22,170 nucleotides of DNA from Blautia faecis. GTDB lineage: Bacteria > Bacillota > Clostridia > Lachnospirales > Lachnospiraceae. The stretch lies in the NCBI RefSeq assembly GCF_020554845.1, contig NZ_JAJCIA010000054.1:1-22170 (forward strand), given 5' to 3'. Below, in pieces: positions 1-7,453 of the stretch. A program made the position numbers and the translations under genes. How positions within the stretch are numbered: the first letter of the stretch is position 1; the number at the start of each line of letters is the position of its first letter. The notes below the pieces were generated by a model that was not told where the DNA came from, ran no database searches, and saw only the letters and a program-made list of their open reading frames with translations.

Positions 1-498
1 TCGTTCCGGTTGCCACTACGGTTCCGACTTCGTCTTTTACCTCGAATTTGAACTCCTTGTCCTTCAGCGTTCTTCCTTCCAGGCTCTTGGTTCCTTCCAG
101 GTCAATTCCAGTCTCGGTGTCATAGCTGTTTGCAAATGCAAGTTTCTGGTCCTTGTCTGCCAGCTCCGCTTTCATCGTTCCGCTTGCCTGGTCATAGCTT
201 ACTTTTACCTTTACAGTATACTCTTTGTCATCATAAGTGATTCCGTCTCCGGCGTTTCCCTTTACCTCACTTACCTTATAACTGTAAGTCTTCTCAGATG
301 CATAGCTTCCGTCCCCTTTCTTCAGGTCGGACAGTTTGTATCCGATCCTGCTGAATGCGATCTTTCCGGCTGCATCGTTCGTTCCGGTTGCCACTACGGT
401 TCCGACTTCGTCTTTTACCTCGAATTTGAACTCTCCTGCCTTTAGATTTCTTCCGCTCAGGCTCTTGGTTCCTTCCAAGGTTATTTCCGTTTCCTTGT
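1..498 (-). repeat. 378-bp tandem repeat in adhesin gene (two isopeptide-domain copies)
   Basis: Positions 1-55 and 379-433 are identical, an offset of exactly 378 bp (126 codons). A second block around the CAGGCTCTTGGTTCCTTCCA motif also recurs at the same offset (about 80-99 and 458-477). The protein copies begin at residues 816 and 942 (ETEITLEGTKSL and ETGIDLEGTKSL). The right-hand copy is complete; the left one runs off the window, so more copies may follow. DNA identity this high beside far more diverged domains suggests recent duplication or gene conversion. Confidence 0.9.
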
Positions 499-2938
499 TT
501 TCTTCACTATTTGTAAATTCAGCACCTATAGTACTAGTTATACCATCCTCCCTACTATAAGTTACTGTAGGTGTACTAAAGTCAGCTGGCACAGCTACAG
601 TCACAGTCCATCTATGATTATCATATGTAATTCCTGCTGCCTGCTCTGAAGAATCTTCAACAACCTCATATCTATAAGTTCCTGCTGTCGTATATTTGAT
701 TTCTCCAAAATTCTTCACACCATCATTTTGAGCAACACTAATTGTTTTCTTTCCATTTACAGCACCTTCTGGCATTGGTGCATTGTTAATTGGAGTTAAT
801 ACAAAGTTAAACTTCTTATCTGCTGCACCATTAGTAAATGTTTTCTTAACCTTAATGTTTGCAGATGTTTCATCTTCTTTTTTAATATTATTAAAGGTCG
901 CAACTGTCGCTGTATCTCCAGTCTTAGTCCCTTTATGATAAGTAACTTTTGCATTCTTGCTAATAATTACTCCATTTGAAGGAGTTGCATTTACCACAAC
1001 TTCTGCATAGTAAACAGTTGTATCAATAGTATAACCCGCAACAGTTCCCTCTTCTGTTATCTTATACCAATAAGTTCCAGCCTCTGTAATATTTCCAAAT
1101 GTATCAAATGAAACGAGTCCACCATCTCCATTGGATTTTGTATCAACAAGCGTTTCATTTCCCTTGTCATCAATCTTATACAACTTAAATGTAAATTTTC
1201 CTGCTTCGTTACCGGATGGGGCTTTGCCATTTACAGTCTTCTTAGCTTTTATTGCATAAGAAGTCACAACAGGAATATCTCTTGAAAGACAATGCCATTC
1301 TGTACCGCCACTTGTTACAGAATCTGCAACAATCCAACCTGCACCTACAGCTTTATTTTCAAAAGAACCATTTGGTACTAATACTACACCATGTATTGTT
1401 TCAGAAATAACAGAACTTGCATTGTTTAAATTGAAGATAATATTTTCGCAAGCCTTTTCACCAATTCCACCATTTGCGTATCCACCAATATTACAATTCT
1501 TCCCATCGATATTAAGTTGATAAGTTTTCAATGTGGCTGTTTCGTCTGGTATGTTTAATACAATATTTTGATCTCCAGTAATTTTAAGATTTAAATTAGA
1601 ATTTGCATATTCTCCTATCTCAAAATCAATATAATAAGTTCCAGCTGGAGAGGTTGTTAAATCAATCACACCATTTTCATCAGCAACAGATGAATATTTT
1701 AAACCTTTTGTATGAGCATCAGAAGCTAGTTTATTACTAGTCATTCTTGACTCATCAACCATACTTCTAACAATATTCTGAATTTCCTCTTGTCTATATG
1801 TTTCTGTATCAATTACTAAACCTTTACTCCATATATCATTTCCAAATCTGTTAGCAGCGTCTGGTGTTGTATAAAGGATTAAATCACCCTGACCACCTTC
1901 AGAGTTCTTAAAAATATACCAACCATAATCAACATATGCACCAATTAAAGTAGTTCCATTACCGCCATAATTTTTACTACTCTTCATATTTCCAGAACCA
2001 TGCAAAGTACCTACTGCAAGGTTTGCTTCCAGATCTCCATTACAAGTAAAATCATTAGCCACAATACCAAAATGTAATGAATTTCCTAAAACGGATTTAT
2101 AATCAACTGTAGGTCCTGGCTGAAATACCACTTTTTCGATATTTACGTTGAAATTATTATTATCTGTTGTTACTGCTATTTTATAATTTACATTACCTTG
2201 TTTAAATTTTGAATCATTGGTCAAATTACTATTTAAATTATAAGTATCCCTTATAAAATACAGTTTTAAATCATCTGCATTTTCATCTTTATCAACTTTT
2301 AACTCTACGTCTGTTGTGTTGCTATCGATTTGTTCAATAGTAGAAACCGCCTCAACTCCAGAAGAAGTGGTCTTTCCAAGCATCACATACTTATACTGAT
2401 TTGTAAATGCTGCAAAGTCAAGATCTGCATCAGCTACTATCTGAACATTGCGAGAAATAAATTCTACCTTATTTATATTTACAGTCAAACCACTTGCAGT
2501 TTCACTTACAGAAATTTTAAATTTATTTTCACCCTGTTGAAAAGTATCGCCAGTAGTTTTATAGGCTCCCCACTGCCAGCTCTCTTTTCCTTGCACAAAA
2601 TAAATTTTCTTCTCTGTACCTTCTGCAACATCATTCAGTACAACATTTTCTGTTGTACTTATTTTTTCAATTGATGATGTTGCCCCAATCCCTGGCCACT
2701 TGTCGGGAGTCTCCGTTCCAAGCATTATATATTTGTAATCATTCAAAAATTGTTCCACGTCAAGTTCTTCTGCAACATTGATTTGAACATTGCACTGACT
2801 GCTGCTTTCCGCGGCCGCACTCTTCTGCTTCACCCTTCCCACCGTCGCCGCAAACGTCGTCACAGATGAATCAGCCATGATCATCACAAGAGCGAGAAAC
2901 AGTGCCAGAAATCTTCTTAAATACCCATTCTTTTTCAT
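1..2938 (-). CDS. Large secreted adhesin / pilin-like surface protein, 3' end outside window
   Basis: The frame is open without a stop from ATG at 2938 (SD AAAGGA about 10 nt upstream) to the window edge: 979 codons. Residues 1-31 form a signal peptide (KK..RR start, hydrophobic LALFLALVMIM core, then TTFAAT). Residues 50-160 and 164-273 are two diverged copies of a ~112-residue unit containing YKY(I/V)MLG. Residues ~280-550 resemble the choice-of-anchor A domain (NSLHFGIVANDF, then DLEANLAVGTL). From ~555 come Spy0128/FctA-like isopeptide domains: ~555-680, ~690-810, 816-941 and one starting at 942. Each complete one shows a Lys near its start (VKKT, EGTKSL), a Glu in Y-x-(I/V)-x-E and, in the third, Asn in FANSY, as expected for Lys-Asn cross-links. 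Likely role: cell-wall adhesin or pilus-like stalk; ligand unknown. An LPxTG-type sorting signal would lie beyond position 1 and is not seen. Domain names are from recognition, not a search. Confidence 0.85.
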   Translation of the reverse strand, partial: MKKNGYLRRFLALFLALVMIMADSSVTTFAATVGRVKQKSAAAESSSQCNVQINVAEELDVEQFLNDYKYIMLGTETPDKWPGIGATSSIEKISTTENVVLNDVAEGTEKKIYFVQGKESWQWGAYKTTGDTFQQGENKFKISVSETASGLTVNINKVEFISRNVQIVADADLDFAAFTNQYKYVMLGKTTSSGVEAVSTIEQIDSNTTDVELKVDKDENADDLKLYFIRDTYNLNSNLTNDSKFKQGNVNYKIAVTTDNNNFNVNIEKVVFQPGPTVDYKSVLGNSLHFGIVANDFTCNGDLEANLAVGTLHGSGNMKSSKNYGGNGTTLIGAYVDYGWYIFKNSEGGQGDLILYTTPDAANRFGNDIWSKGLVIDTETYRQEEIQNIVRSMVDESRMTSNKLASDAHTKGLKYSSVADENGVIDLTTSPAGTYYIDFEIGEYANSNLNLKITGDQNIVLNIPDETATLKTYQLNIDGKNCNIGGYANGGIGEKACENIIFNLNNASSVISETIHGVVLVPNGSFENKAVGAGWIVADSVTSGGTEWHCLSRDIPVVTSYAIKAKKTVNGKAPSGNEAGKFTFKLYKIDDKGNETLVDTKSNGDGGLVSFDTFGNITEAGTYWYKITEEGTVAGYTIDTTVYYAEVVVNATPSNGVIISKNAKVTYHKGTKTGDTATVATFNNIKKEDETSANIKVKKTFTNGAADKKFNFVLTPINNAPMPEGAVNGKKTISVAQNDGVKNFGEIKYTTAGTYRYEVVEDSSEQAAGITYDNHRWTVTVAVPADFSTPTVTYSREDGITSTIGAEFTNSEENKETEITLEGTKSLSGRNLKAGEFKFEVKDEVGTVVATGTNDAAGKIAFSRIGYKLSDLKKGDGSYASEKTYSYKVSEVKGNAGDGITYDDKEYTVKVKVSYDQASGTMKAELADKDQKLAFANSYDTETGIDLEGTKSLEGRTLKDKEFKFEVKDEVGTVVATGT
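2120..2791 (-). repeat. Two diverged ~112-residue units at adhesin N-terminus
   Basis: The encoded residues 50-160 and 164-273 align along their length. Both start NVQI, carry YKY(I/V)MLG about 25 residues in, then a Ser/Thr-rich SSIEKI / STIEQI stretch, a (K)IYF(V) or KLYFI strand, F(Q/K)QG(E/N)(N/V), KI(S/A)V and finally VNI(N/E)KV(E/V)F. The spacing is 114 residues at the start and 112 at the end. No domain name is known to me for this unit; it looks like a beta-rich, Ig-like surface module. Confidence 0.75.
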
Positions 2939-3014
2939 AATGTCTCATTCCTTTCTTTGGATATGTAGATTTATTTTAACCGAATCGGGAATTATTTTCG
3001 GTTGCATGATAGAT

Positions 3015-3043
3015 AGTATATGATTTTTAAATATATTCTATCA
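3015..3043 (-). promoter_or_regulatory. Candidate adhesin promoter
   Basis: Read on the minus strand, a TATACT -10 element lies at 3020-3015 with a poor -35 (TGATAG, 3043-3038) at 17-bp spacing. A poor -35 would fit an activator-dependent promoter. It would give a leader of roughly 70 nt, which holds a small CCGAA/TTCGG inverted repeat at 2980-3001. The assignment rests on motif spacing alone. Confidence 0.35.
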
Positions 3044-3058
3044 CTTTGCCTCTTTCTC

Positions 3059-3085
3059 CAACTCTTTCATTTTCCGAAAGAGTTG
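3059..3085. promoter_or_regulatory. Perfect 10-bp dyad (possible operator) upstream of adhesin
   Basis: CAACTCTTTC at 3059-3068 and its exact complement GAAAGAGTTG at 3076-3085 are separated by 7 nt. Neither strand has a T-tract after the stem, so it is a poor intrinsic terminator. It sits about 16 bp upstream of the proposed adhesin -35 and about 110 bp past the stop of the SARP-type regulator, a typical place for an activator site. An RNA hairpin at the 3' end of the regulator mRNA is the alternative. Confidence 0.45.
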
Positions 3086-3192
3086 CAAAAACGAGCGATT
3101 TCCTATGGCATTTTTAGCATTTTTCAAGTCTTTTCCATAAATCAGGATCAAATGAGTTCATACTCATCACAAATCACATCGTAGACCATAAT

Positions 3193-4398
3193 TTATCCCT
3201 CCATTTCACACATCTCTCCAATGGATGCCACATAGAAATCAACCTGAGTGAATTTCTTATCGCCAGAGAGCTTATTGAATTTTTTTGCAATTCGTTTGGA
3301 AACGATGGGGCAGTTCTCCTGGCTGATTTCGATCAGCATGACAATATACTGCCGGACATTGTATCTGGTGTAAAAATCACCTTTTCGTATGGATGACTGG
3401 ATGGCCTGTCTGAGAAGTTCGGACTTTTCACGTTCCTTCTCCTCCGAAACATGATCCGCCTTATAGTCCAGTGTGCAAAGCATAACAAACACGGATAAAC
3501 CAGAGCGCTCCACCATACGGCTGAATACATGATAGATGTCAACAAAGCTGGGAAACGGACAGAAATATGCTCCTACTGCAGCCTCCTTTTCCCGAAGTCT
3601 TTCCTTGATATCGCTAAGGGCACCTGCTGCCTGTGAAGTCCGTTCTCCCATCAGCTTGAAACGCTTTAACAATCTCTCCGAAGGGGCCACTCCCATTTCA
3701 TCGAATAAAAGCTTTTCGGTGTTTTGGTAAACTTCAAGGCCTTCCTTATATCGTGACATTCCGATCAGGCTGTCGATTTCCCAGACCTGCCACTCGTCAA
3801 AGGGATAAATTTCGGCGGCTCTGTGCGCCACTTTATGCAGATCTTCATACCGTTCATGCCCCTTCAGCCAGCGGCACAGCTCCTCTGTAACACGGAAGTA
3901 CTCATCTCTGCACCGAACATTCTCCACAGCGACCCATTGCTCCCCGATCATATCCGGGAGAAATTCACCTTTATAAATTTTCCAGGCCTGCATCCAGAGA
4001 TGAAGCTTGTCCTCTTCCCGTTTCTCCTTTTTTTCTTTCTCTATCAGTTTCCGGAACTCATTTACATCAACCTGAACTTCAATATTTCCGTCCCAACGGC
4101 ACATTCCGGACTGGATATTTATGTATTTGCTATCTGGAAGTCCAATATCCTTCAGCTGTTTACGAAGTCTGAAAATGGTGTTGTTCAGGCTTCCGTTCTT
4201 ATTCTCCACCTCAACTCTTCCATAAAGGGCATCTATCATAGCAGCTTTGGAAATTCCGCCGTCTTCGGTATGAAACATAAGCAGCTGAAAAAGCTGTGTA
4301 GTCTTCGATGCTTTATTTCGATCCAGTACCAGTTCTTTTCCCTTATATTCCAACGAAAAGGTTCCAAGCATGCGAACCTTTAATACGTTTTTTTCCAT
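3193..4398 (-). CDS. SARP-type transcriptional regulator with BTAD and degenerate GGDEF-like C-terminus
   Basis: 401 aa; the start is supported by GGAG 8 nt upstream. Residues 5-105 look like the OmpR/PhoB-type winged helix of SARP regulators (KVRMLGTFSLEYKGKEL, then NGSLNNTIFRLRKQL for the recognition-helix region). Residues ~112-250 match the bacterial transcriptional activator domain (WKIYKGEFLPD, WVAVENVRCRDEYFRVTEEL, YPFDEWQVWEIDSLIG). Residues ~283-395 have the strand/helix pattern of a GGDEF fold (RKGDFYTRY preceding a hydrophobic strand), but the GGDEF motif position reads NVRQY, so cyclase activity is not expected; this tail may sense or dimerise. No sensor kinase lies nearby. The gene precedes the adhesin on the same strand by 254 bp, and control of the adhesin is an inference from position. 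Confidence 0.8.
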   Translation of the reverse strand: MEKNVLKVRMLGTFSLEYKGKELVLDRNKASKTTQLFQLLMFHTEDGGISKAAMIDALYGRVEVENKNGSLNNTIFRLRKQLKDIGLPDSKYINIQSGMCRWDGNIEVQVDVNEFRKLIEKEKKEKREEDKLHLWMQAWKIYKGEFLPDMIGEQWVAVENVRCRDEYFRVTEELCRWLKGHERYEDLHKVAHRAAEIYPFDEWQVWEIDSLIGMSRYKEGLEVYQNTEKLLFDEMGVAPSERLLKRFKLMGERTSQAAGALSDIKERLREKEAAVGAYFCPFPSFVDIYHVFSRMVERSGLSVFVMLCTLDYKADHVSEEKEREKSELLRQAIQSSIRKGDFYTRYNVRQYIVMLIEISQENCPIVSKRIAKKFNKLSGDKKFTQVDFYVASIGEMCEMEG

Positions 4399-4479
4399 AT
4401 ACTTTTCTCCATAACTAAAATAATTCTAGAACGTATTTATTGCAGACGTAATTAGCAATAGCCTTTTATTTCCTTATTA

Positions 4480-4508
4480 ATTATAATACGACTTTTTTAC
4501 ATAATAAC
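4480..4508 (-). promoter_or_regulatory. Candidate promoter of the SARP-type gene
   Basis: A consensus TATAAT -10 lies on the minus strand at 4485-4480, about 80 nt before the start codon. The hexamer 17 bp upstream (GTTATT, 4508-4503) is a poor -35. A TATTGC/GCAATA dyad (4438-4443 and 4455-4460) lies in the leader. It follows directly after the terminator of the upstream small gene, which fits independent initiation. Confidence 0.35.
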
Positions 4509-4540
4509 ACCAGAATAAAAAAAGAACTATTAACATTTGG

Positions 4541-4586
4541 TTAAAAAAAGGCAGAAGTTTTCGTTACATGTACTGAAAACTTCTGC
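4541..4586 (-). terminator. Rho-independent terminator of the 78-aa protein gene
   Basis: GCAGAAGTTTTC (4551-4562) and GAAAACTTCTGC (4575-4586) form a perfect 12-bp stem with a 12-nt loop. Read on the minus strand the stem is followed by CTTTTTTT (4550-4543). It lies about 75 nt past the stop at 4662, separating the small gene from the SARP-type regulator. Confidence 0.9.
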
Positions 4587-4661
4587 TCTTACTGCTTCTT
4601 TATTCTGTTACTTCGTACTGCCTCAATTCATATTTCAGTTTGGTGCCCTCTTTGATTTCTA

Positions 4662-4898
4662 TTAGCAAAAGGACTCCGGGCACCGGCTTCTCACCGGCAT
4701 GTCCTCGCCTTTTACGTATCTTGCGTTAAATTCCATATTGATCTGGCGAAGCTCTTTCTTCCCGTCAATGTATTCCTGATACATCTCAGCCAGTCCTGCC
4801 ATACAGCCGTCGCAGTTCGCCTCAATATTTCCAAGGGATTCTGCAACAATCTTCTCCCGCTCCTCACGGGTAGTTTCTGCGATTAAATATCCCGCCAT
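4662..4898 (-). CDS. Conserved small protein with CxxC motif, function unknown
   Basis: 78 aa, starting MAGYLIAETT, with SD GGAGG 7 nt before ATG, a near-consensus promoter and a strong terminator of its own, so it is a real single-gene unit. It is soluble by appearance (no membrane segment or signal peptide), charged and helix-forming. C29-D-G-C32 is a CxxC pair, and C73 and C78 lie near the end, so metal binding or redox activity is possible but not shown. I have the impression of similar short proteins in Lachnospiraceae, but no established function comes to mind. It lies between the surface-protein regulator and the polysaccharide pair, transcribed away from the latter. Confidence 0.75.
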   Translation of the reverse strand: MAGYLIAETTREEREKIVAESLGNIEANCDGCMAGLAEMYQEYIDGKKELRQINMEFNARYVKGEDMPVRSRCPESFC

Positions 4899-4938
4899 CT
4901 TTTCGCCTCCACTTTCTCAGGTAAATTTCATTATCTCT

Positions 4939-4966
4939 ATTATAGCGTACTCCTTAACAATTTCAA
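4939..4966 (-). promoter_or_regulatory. Promoter of the 78-aa protein gene
   Basis: On the minus strand a TTGAAA -35 (4966-4961) and a perfect TATAAT -10 (4944-4939) are separated by 16 bp, about 40 bp upstream of the start codon. This is one of the best vegetative sigma-type promoters in the window. Confidence 0.75.
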
Positions 4967-5019
4967 CTTTAACTTCCATAAACACTTTGGAATTAATTGA
5001 TAAATCCACCTGCAAAAAC

Positions 5020-5048
5020 TGTTTATTTTCTCGTTTATGTGTTATATT
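5020..5048 (+). promoter_or_regulatory. Candidate promoter of the pyruvyl transferase-flippase pair
   Basis: A TATATT -10 at 5043-5048, with a weak -35 (TGTTTA, 5020-5025) at 17-bp spacing, precedes the plus-strand pair. The start codon is about 30 nt further on. It is divergent from the promoter at 4939-4966. Confidence 0.35.
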
Positions 5049-5079
5049 ATATCTACCTTATATTAGCCAGGAGGACTTT

Positions 5080-6165
5080 ATGCAGAAAAAACGAGTAGGT
5101 GTGATTACCTTCCATAACTACGACAATTACGGTGCCATCCTACAGAGCTACGCGCTTCAGAAAAAGCTGCAGGAAATCGGCACCCAGCCGGAAATTATTG
5201 ATTACCGCTGCGACTATATCAGCAATCCTTTCCGCCTTGTAAACCTGAAAAAGAAAGGACTTTTTAACTATATTTACGGGACAATCGGCCATATCTGCTA
5301 CATTCCCCGCCGTTTCAAATGCAACAGATTCCGCAGACACATGCGCTACAGCCAGCCTGTCACTCAGGGTAAAATGCAGCCGGTAGCTGGCAAATACGAT
5401 ATTTATATTGCTGGAAGCGACCAGATCTGGGATTACAAGCTTACCAATTTTGACACTACCTATTTCCTTGATTTTGTAAAAGAGGGGAAAAAGAAATGCA
5501 GCTATGCCGCAAGTATCGGTGAAAATCTTCCGCCGGAAGAATACCAGCAGAAATATAAAGAACTGCTTTCCGATTTTGATGAAATTCTGGTTCGTGAAGA
5601 CTATGGGGCTGACATTGTAGAGAATCTCACAGAGAAGCGTCCTGAAGTGGTCTGCGATCCTACCCTTCTTCTCACTGCGGAAGAGTGGGATAAGCTTCTG
5701 GTTGAGCCAAAATATAAAGAAAAATACATTCTGGTTTACCAGCTGGGAATTAACAAAGAAATCGTAGACTTCGCCCGCCGTCTCCACAATAAGACCGGCT
5801 ACCGTATTGTATACATTCCTTTCCCATTAGTTGGTCTTCTGAAATGTGACTGCAAGATCACAGTTGGTCCTGCAGAGTGGATGGGACTTTTCAAAAATGC
5901 AGAATATGTAGTTTCTGATTCTTTCCATGGTGTTGTTTTTGCCCTTATTTTTAACCGCAAATTCTTCGCCAAGGTAAACGGTCACCACATGAACCGCCGT
6001 GTTCAGCAGCTTCTTAATCTGGTGAAGCTTACTGACAGAACTATGGATGATGTTTCTTACGAAAAGCTTACTGAAGAAATTGATTTCACTTATGCAAATG
6101 AGCAGATTGCCCGCTTCCGTGAGCACTCTATGGAACAGCTGCGCCAGATAACATCTGAGGATTAA
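5080..6165 (+). CDS. Polysaccharide pyruvyl transferase family protein
   Basis: 361 aa from ATG 5080, chosen because AGGAGG at 5069-5074 sits 5 nt upstream; an in-frame ATG at 4987 adds 31 residues that look non-family and lacks such a site. The family (WcaK/CsaB-like) transfers pyruvate from phosphoenolpyruvate to a sugar, making a ketal on a surface glycan. Motifs: GVITFHNYDNYGAILQ (7-22), AGSDQIW (111-117), SYAASIG (141-147), VREDYG (171-176), CDPTLLL (192-198), GPAEWMGLF (263-271) and VSDSFHG (278-284). Some members act as other glycan enzymes, so pyruvylation is a family-level inference. No signal peptide; probably cytoplasmic. A flippase follows 34 bp downstream on the same strand, so the pair probably builds and exports a modified polysaccharide, but no glycosyltransferase is adjacent. 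Confidence 0.88.
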   Translation: MQKKRVGVITFHNYDNYGAILQSYALQKKLQEIGTQPEIIDYRCDYISNPFRLVNLKKKGLFNYIYGTIGHICYIPRRFKCNRFRRHMRYSQPVTQGKMQPVAGKYDIYIAGSDQIWDYKLTNFDTTYFLDFVKEGKKKCSYAASIGENLPPEEYQQKYKELLSDFDEILVREDYGADIVENLTEKRPEVVCDPTLLLTAEEWDKLLVEPKYKEKYILVYQLGINKEIVDFARRLHNKTGYRIVYIPFPLVGLLKCDCKITVGPAEWMGLFKNAEYVVSDSFHGVVFALIFNRKFFAKVNGHHMNRRVQQLLNLVKLTDRTMDDVSYEKLTEEIDFTYANEQIARFREHSMEQLRQITSED

Positions 6166-6199
6166 GCAGCGATTACCAATAAATGGAGATTTTTAGCAA

Positions 6200-7441
6200 A
6201 TGAATAAAGAAAAAAATGTAAAAAAAGCCTTTTTATGGAATATGATCGGAAGTACCTGTTACTCAGGCTCCTCCTTTTTGTATCTCCTGGTGGTAACTCG
6301 TGTGTGTGGCGCACAGCTGGCAGGGTTTTATTCCTTAAGCTACGCTACTGCACAGCTGCTTCTGCAGGTGGGACGCTATGGTGTCCGCACCTATCAGGCC
6401 ACGGATCTGGAGCACAAATATATTTTTTCCGAGTATAAGGTTTCCCGCATTATCACCTGTGCACTGATGATGCTGTTTGGAATTATTTACAGTTCCTTCA
6501 GCTTCAAAGGCGAATATATTATCATCAGCACTTTTATTATTATGATGAAGATGATTGATGCGGTGGAGGATGTTTTCCACGGAAATCTTCAGCAAAAGTA
6601 CCATGTTGAGCAGATGGGAAAAATGCTGGCGGCGAGAAATCTGTATTCCGCAGTTTTTTTCACCGCTATGCTTATTATCACCAAGAACCTGTACTGCACC
6701 TGTGTTGCTACTTCTACAACCTCCCTTATTCTGTGTCTTATCATTAACTCACAGATGACCAGAAAATACGTTGGTCATGAAGAGGATGGACGCAAGCTTC
6801 AGATGTCTCATGTGTGGGAGTTACTTCGAACCTGTACCCCTATGTTTATCGGTACTTTTCTTTCCCTGCTGCTCTACAACATTCCAAAATACGCAATGGC
6901 TGGCGTTATGACAGATGAATATCAGACTTACTATAGCATTCTGTTTATGCCTTCTTTTGTGATTTCGCTGATGTGCGAGTTCGTGTTTAAGCCAACCATC
7001 ACCACCATCGCAGAATTATGGTGGGAAAATAATGTAAAAAAGTTCACACTGTACATACTGCGGATCATTGGCATCATCCTTGTCTGCTGTGTGGCTGTTG
7101 TGGCCGGAGGGCATCTCATCGGTCGAACATTGCTGGAGATTATTTACGGTGTAGATCTTTCCCCATATAAGCTGCATTTCGTAGTTTTACTTATCGGCGG
7201 TGGAATCAGCGCGGAAGTCTACATGATCTACAATATCCTTATCGCTATCCGCTGGGGAAAATGCCTGCTTCCAGTTTATTCCATAACCGCAATTATTACC
7301 ATCGCAGCTGCCCGGATCCTGGTGCAGCAGTGGGGAATTATGGGCGCAGCATTGAATTATGTACTGTCCTGCTCCATTTTGTTTGTGCTGTTTACTTTGA
7401 TCCTGGTTTATGTAATTCTTCGAAAAAAACATCAGAACTAA
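6200..7441 (+). CDS. Polysaccharide flippase (Wzx/PST, MOP superfamily)
   Basis: 413 aa with about 12 hydrophobic segments spread along its length (for example 17-34, 84-99, 104-120, 215-232, 245-262, 284-305, 326-350, 357-375 and 385-406) and short charged loops. The N-terminus (KKAFLWNMIGSTCYSGSSF) and the VTRVCGAQLAGFYSLSYA stretch are typical of PST/Wzx transporters, which move lipid-linked oligosaccharides across the membrane. GGAG lies 11 nt before ATG, slightly far. The gene ends in a strong terminator. It is paired with the pyruvyl transferase family gene and probably co-transcribed. Substrate unknown; a teichoic-acid or capsule-type glycan is possible. Confidence 0.85.
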   Translation: MNKEKNVKKAFLWNMIGSTCYSGSSFLYLLVVTRVCGAQLAGFYSLSYATAQLLLQVGRYGVRTYQATDLEHKYIFSEYKVSRIITCALMMLFGIIYSSFSFKGEYIIISTFIIMMKMIDAVEDVFHGNLQQKYHVEQMGKMLAARNLYSAVFFTAMLIITKNLYCTCVATSTTSLILCLIINSQMTRKYVGHEEDGRKLQMSHVWELLRTCTPMFIGTFLSLLLYNIPKYAMAGVMTDEYQTYYSILFMPSFVISLMCEFVFKPTITTIAELWWENNVKKFTLYILRIIGIILVCCVAVVAGGHLIGRTLLEIIYGVDLSPYKLHFVVLLIGGGISAEVYMIYNILIAIRWGKCLLPVYSITAIITIAAARILVQQWGIMGAALNYVLSCSILFVLFTLILVYVILRKKHQN

Positions 7442-7453
7442 TTCAGTTAATAC

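Noticed and set aside
2330..2674. Plus-strand frame of 114 codons
   Set aside because: It is antisense to the adhesin, which has a signal peptide and recognisable domains in the same place; it has no SD or family features.
3152..3167. ATGAGT/ACTCAT hairpin after the SARP-type gene
   Set aside because: 6-bp stem with only TTT after it on the minus strand; not a convincing terminator.
4987..5079. Upstream start of the pyruvyl transferase family gene at 4987
   Set aside because: The 31 extra residues look unrelated to the family, cover the promoter region, and the ATG at 5080 has a perfect AGGAGG.
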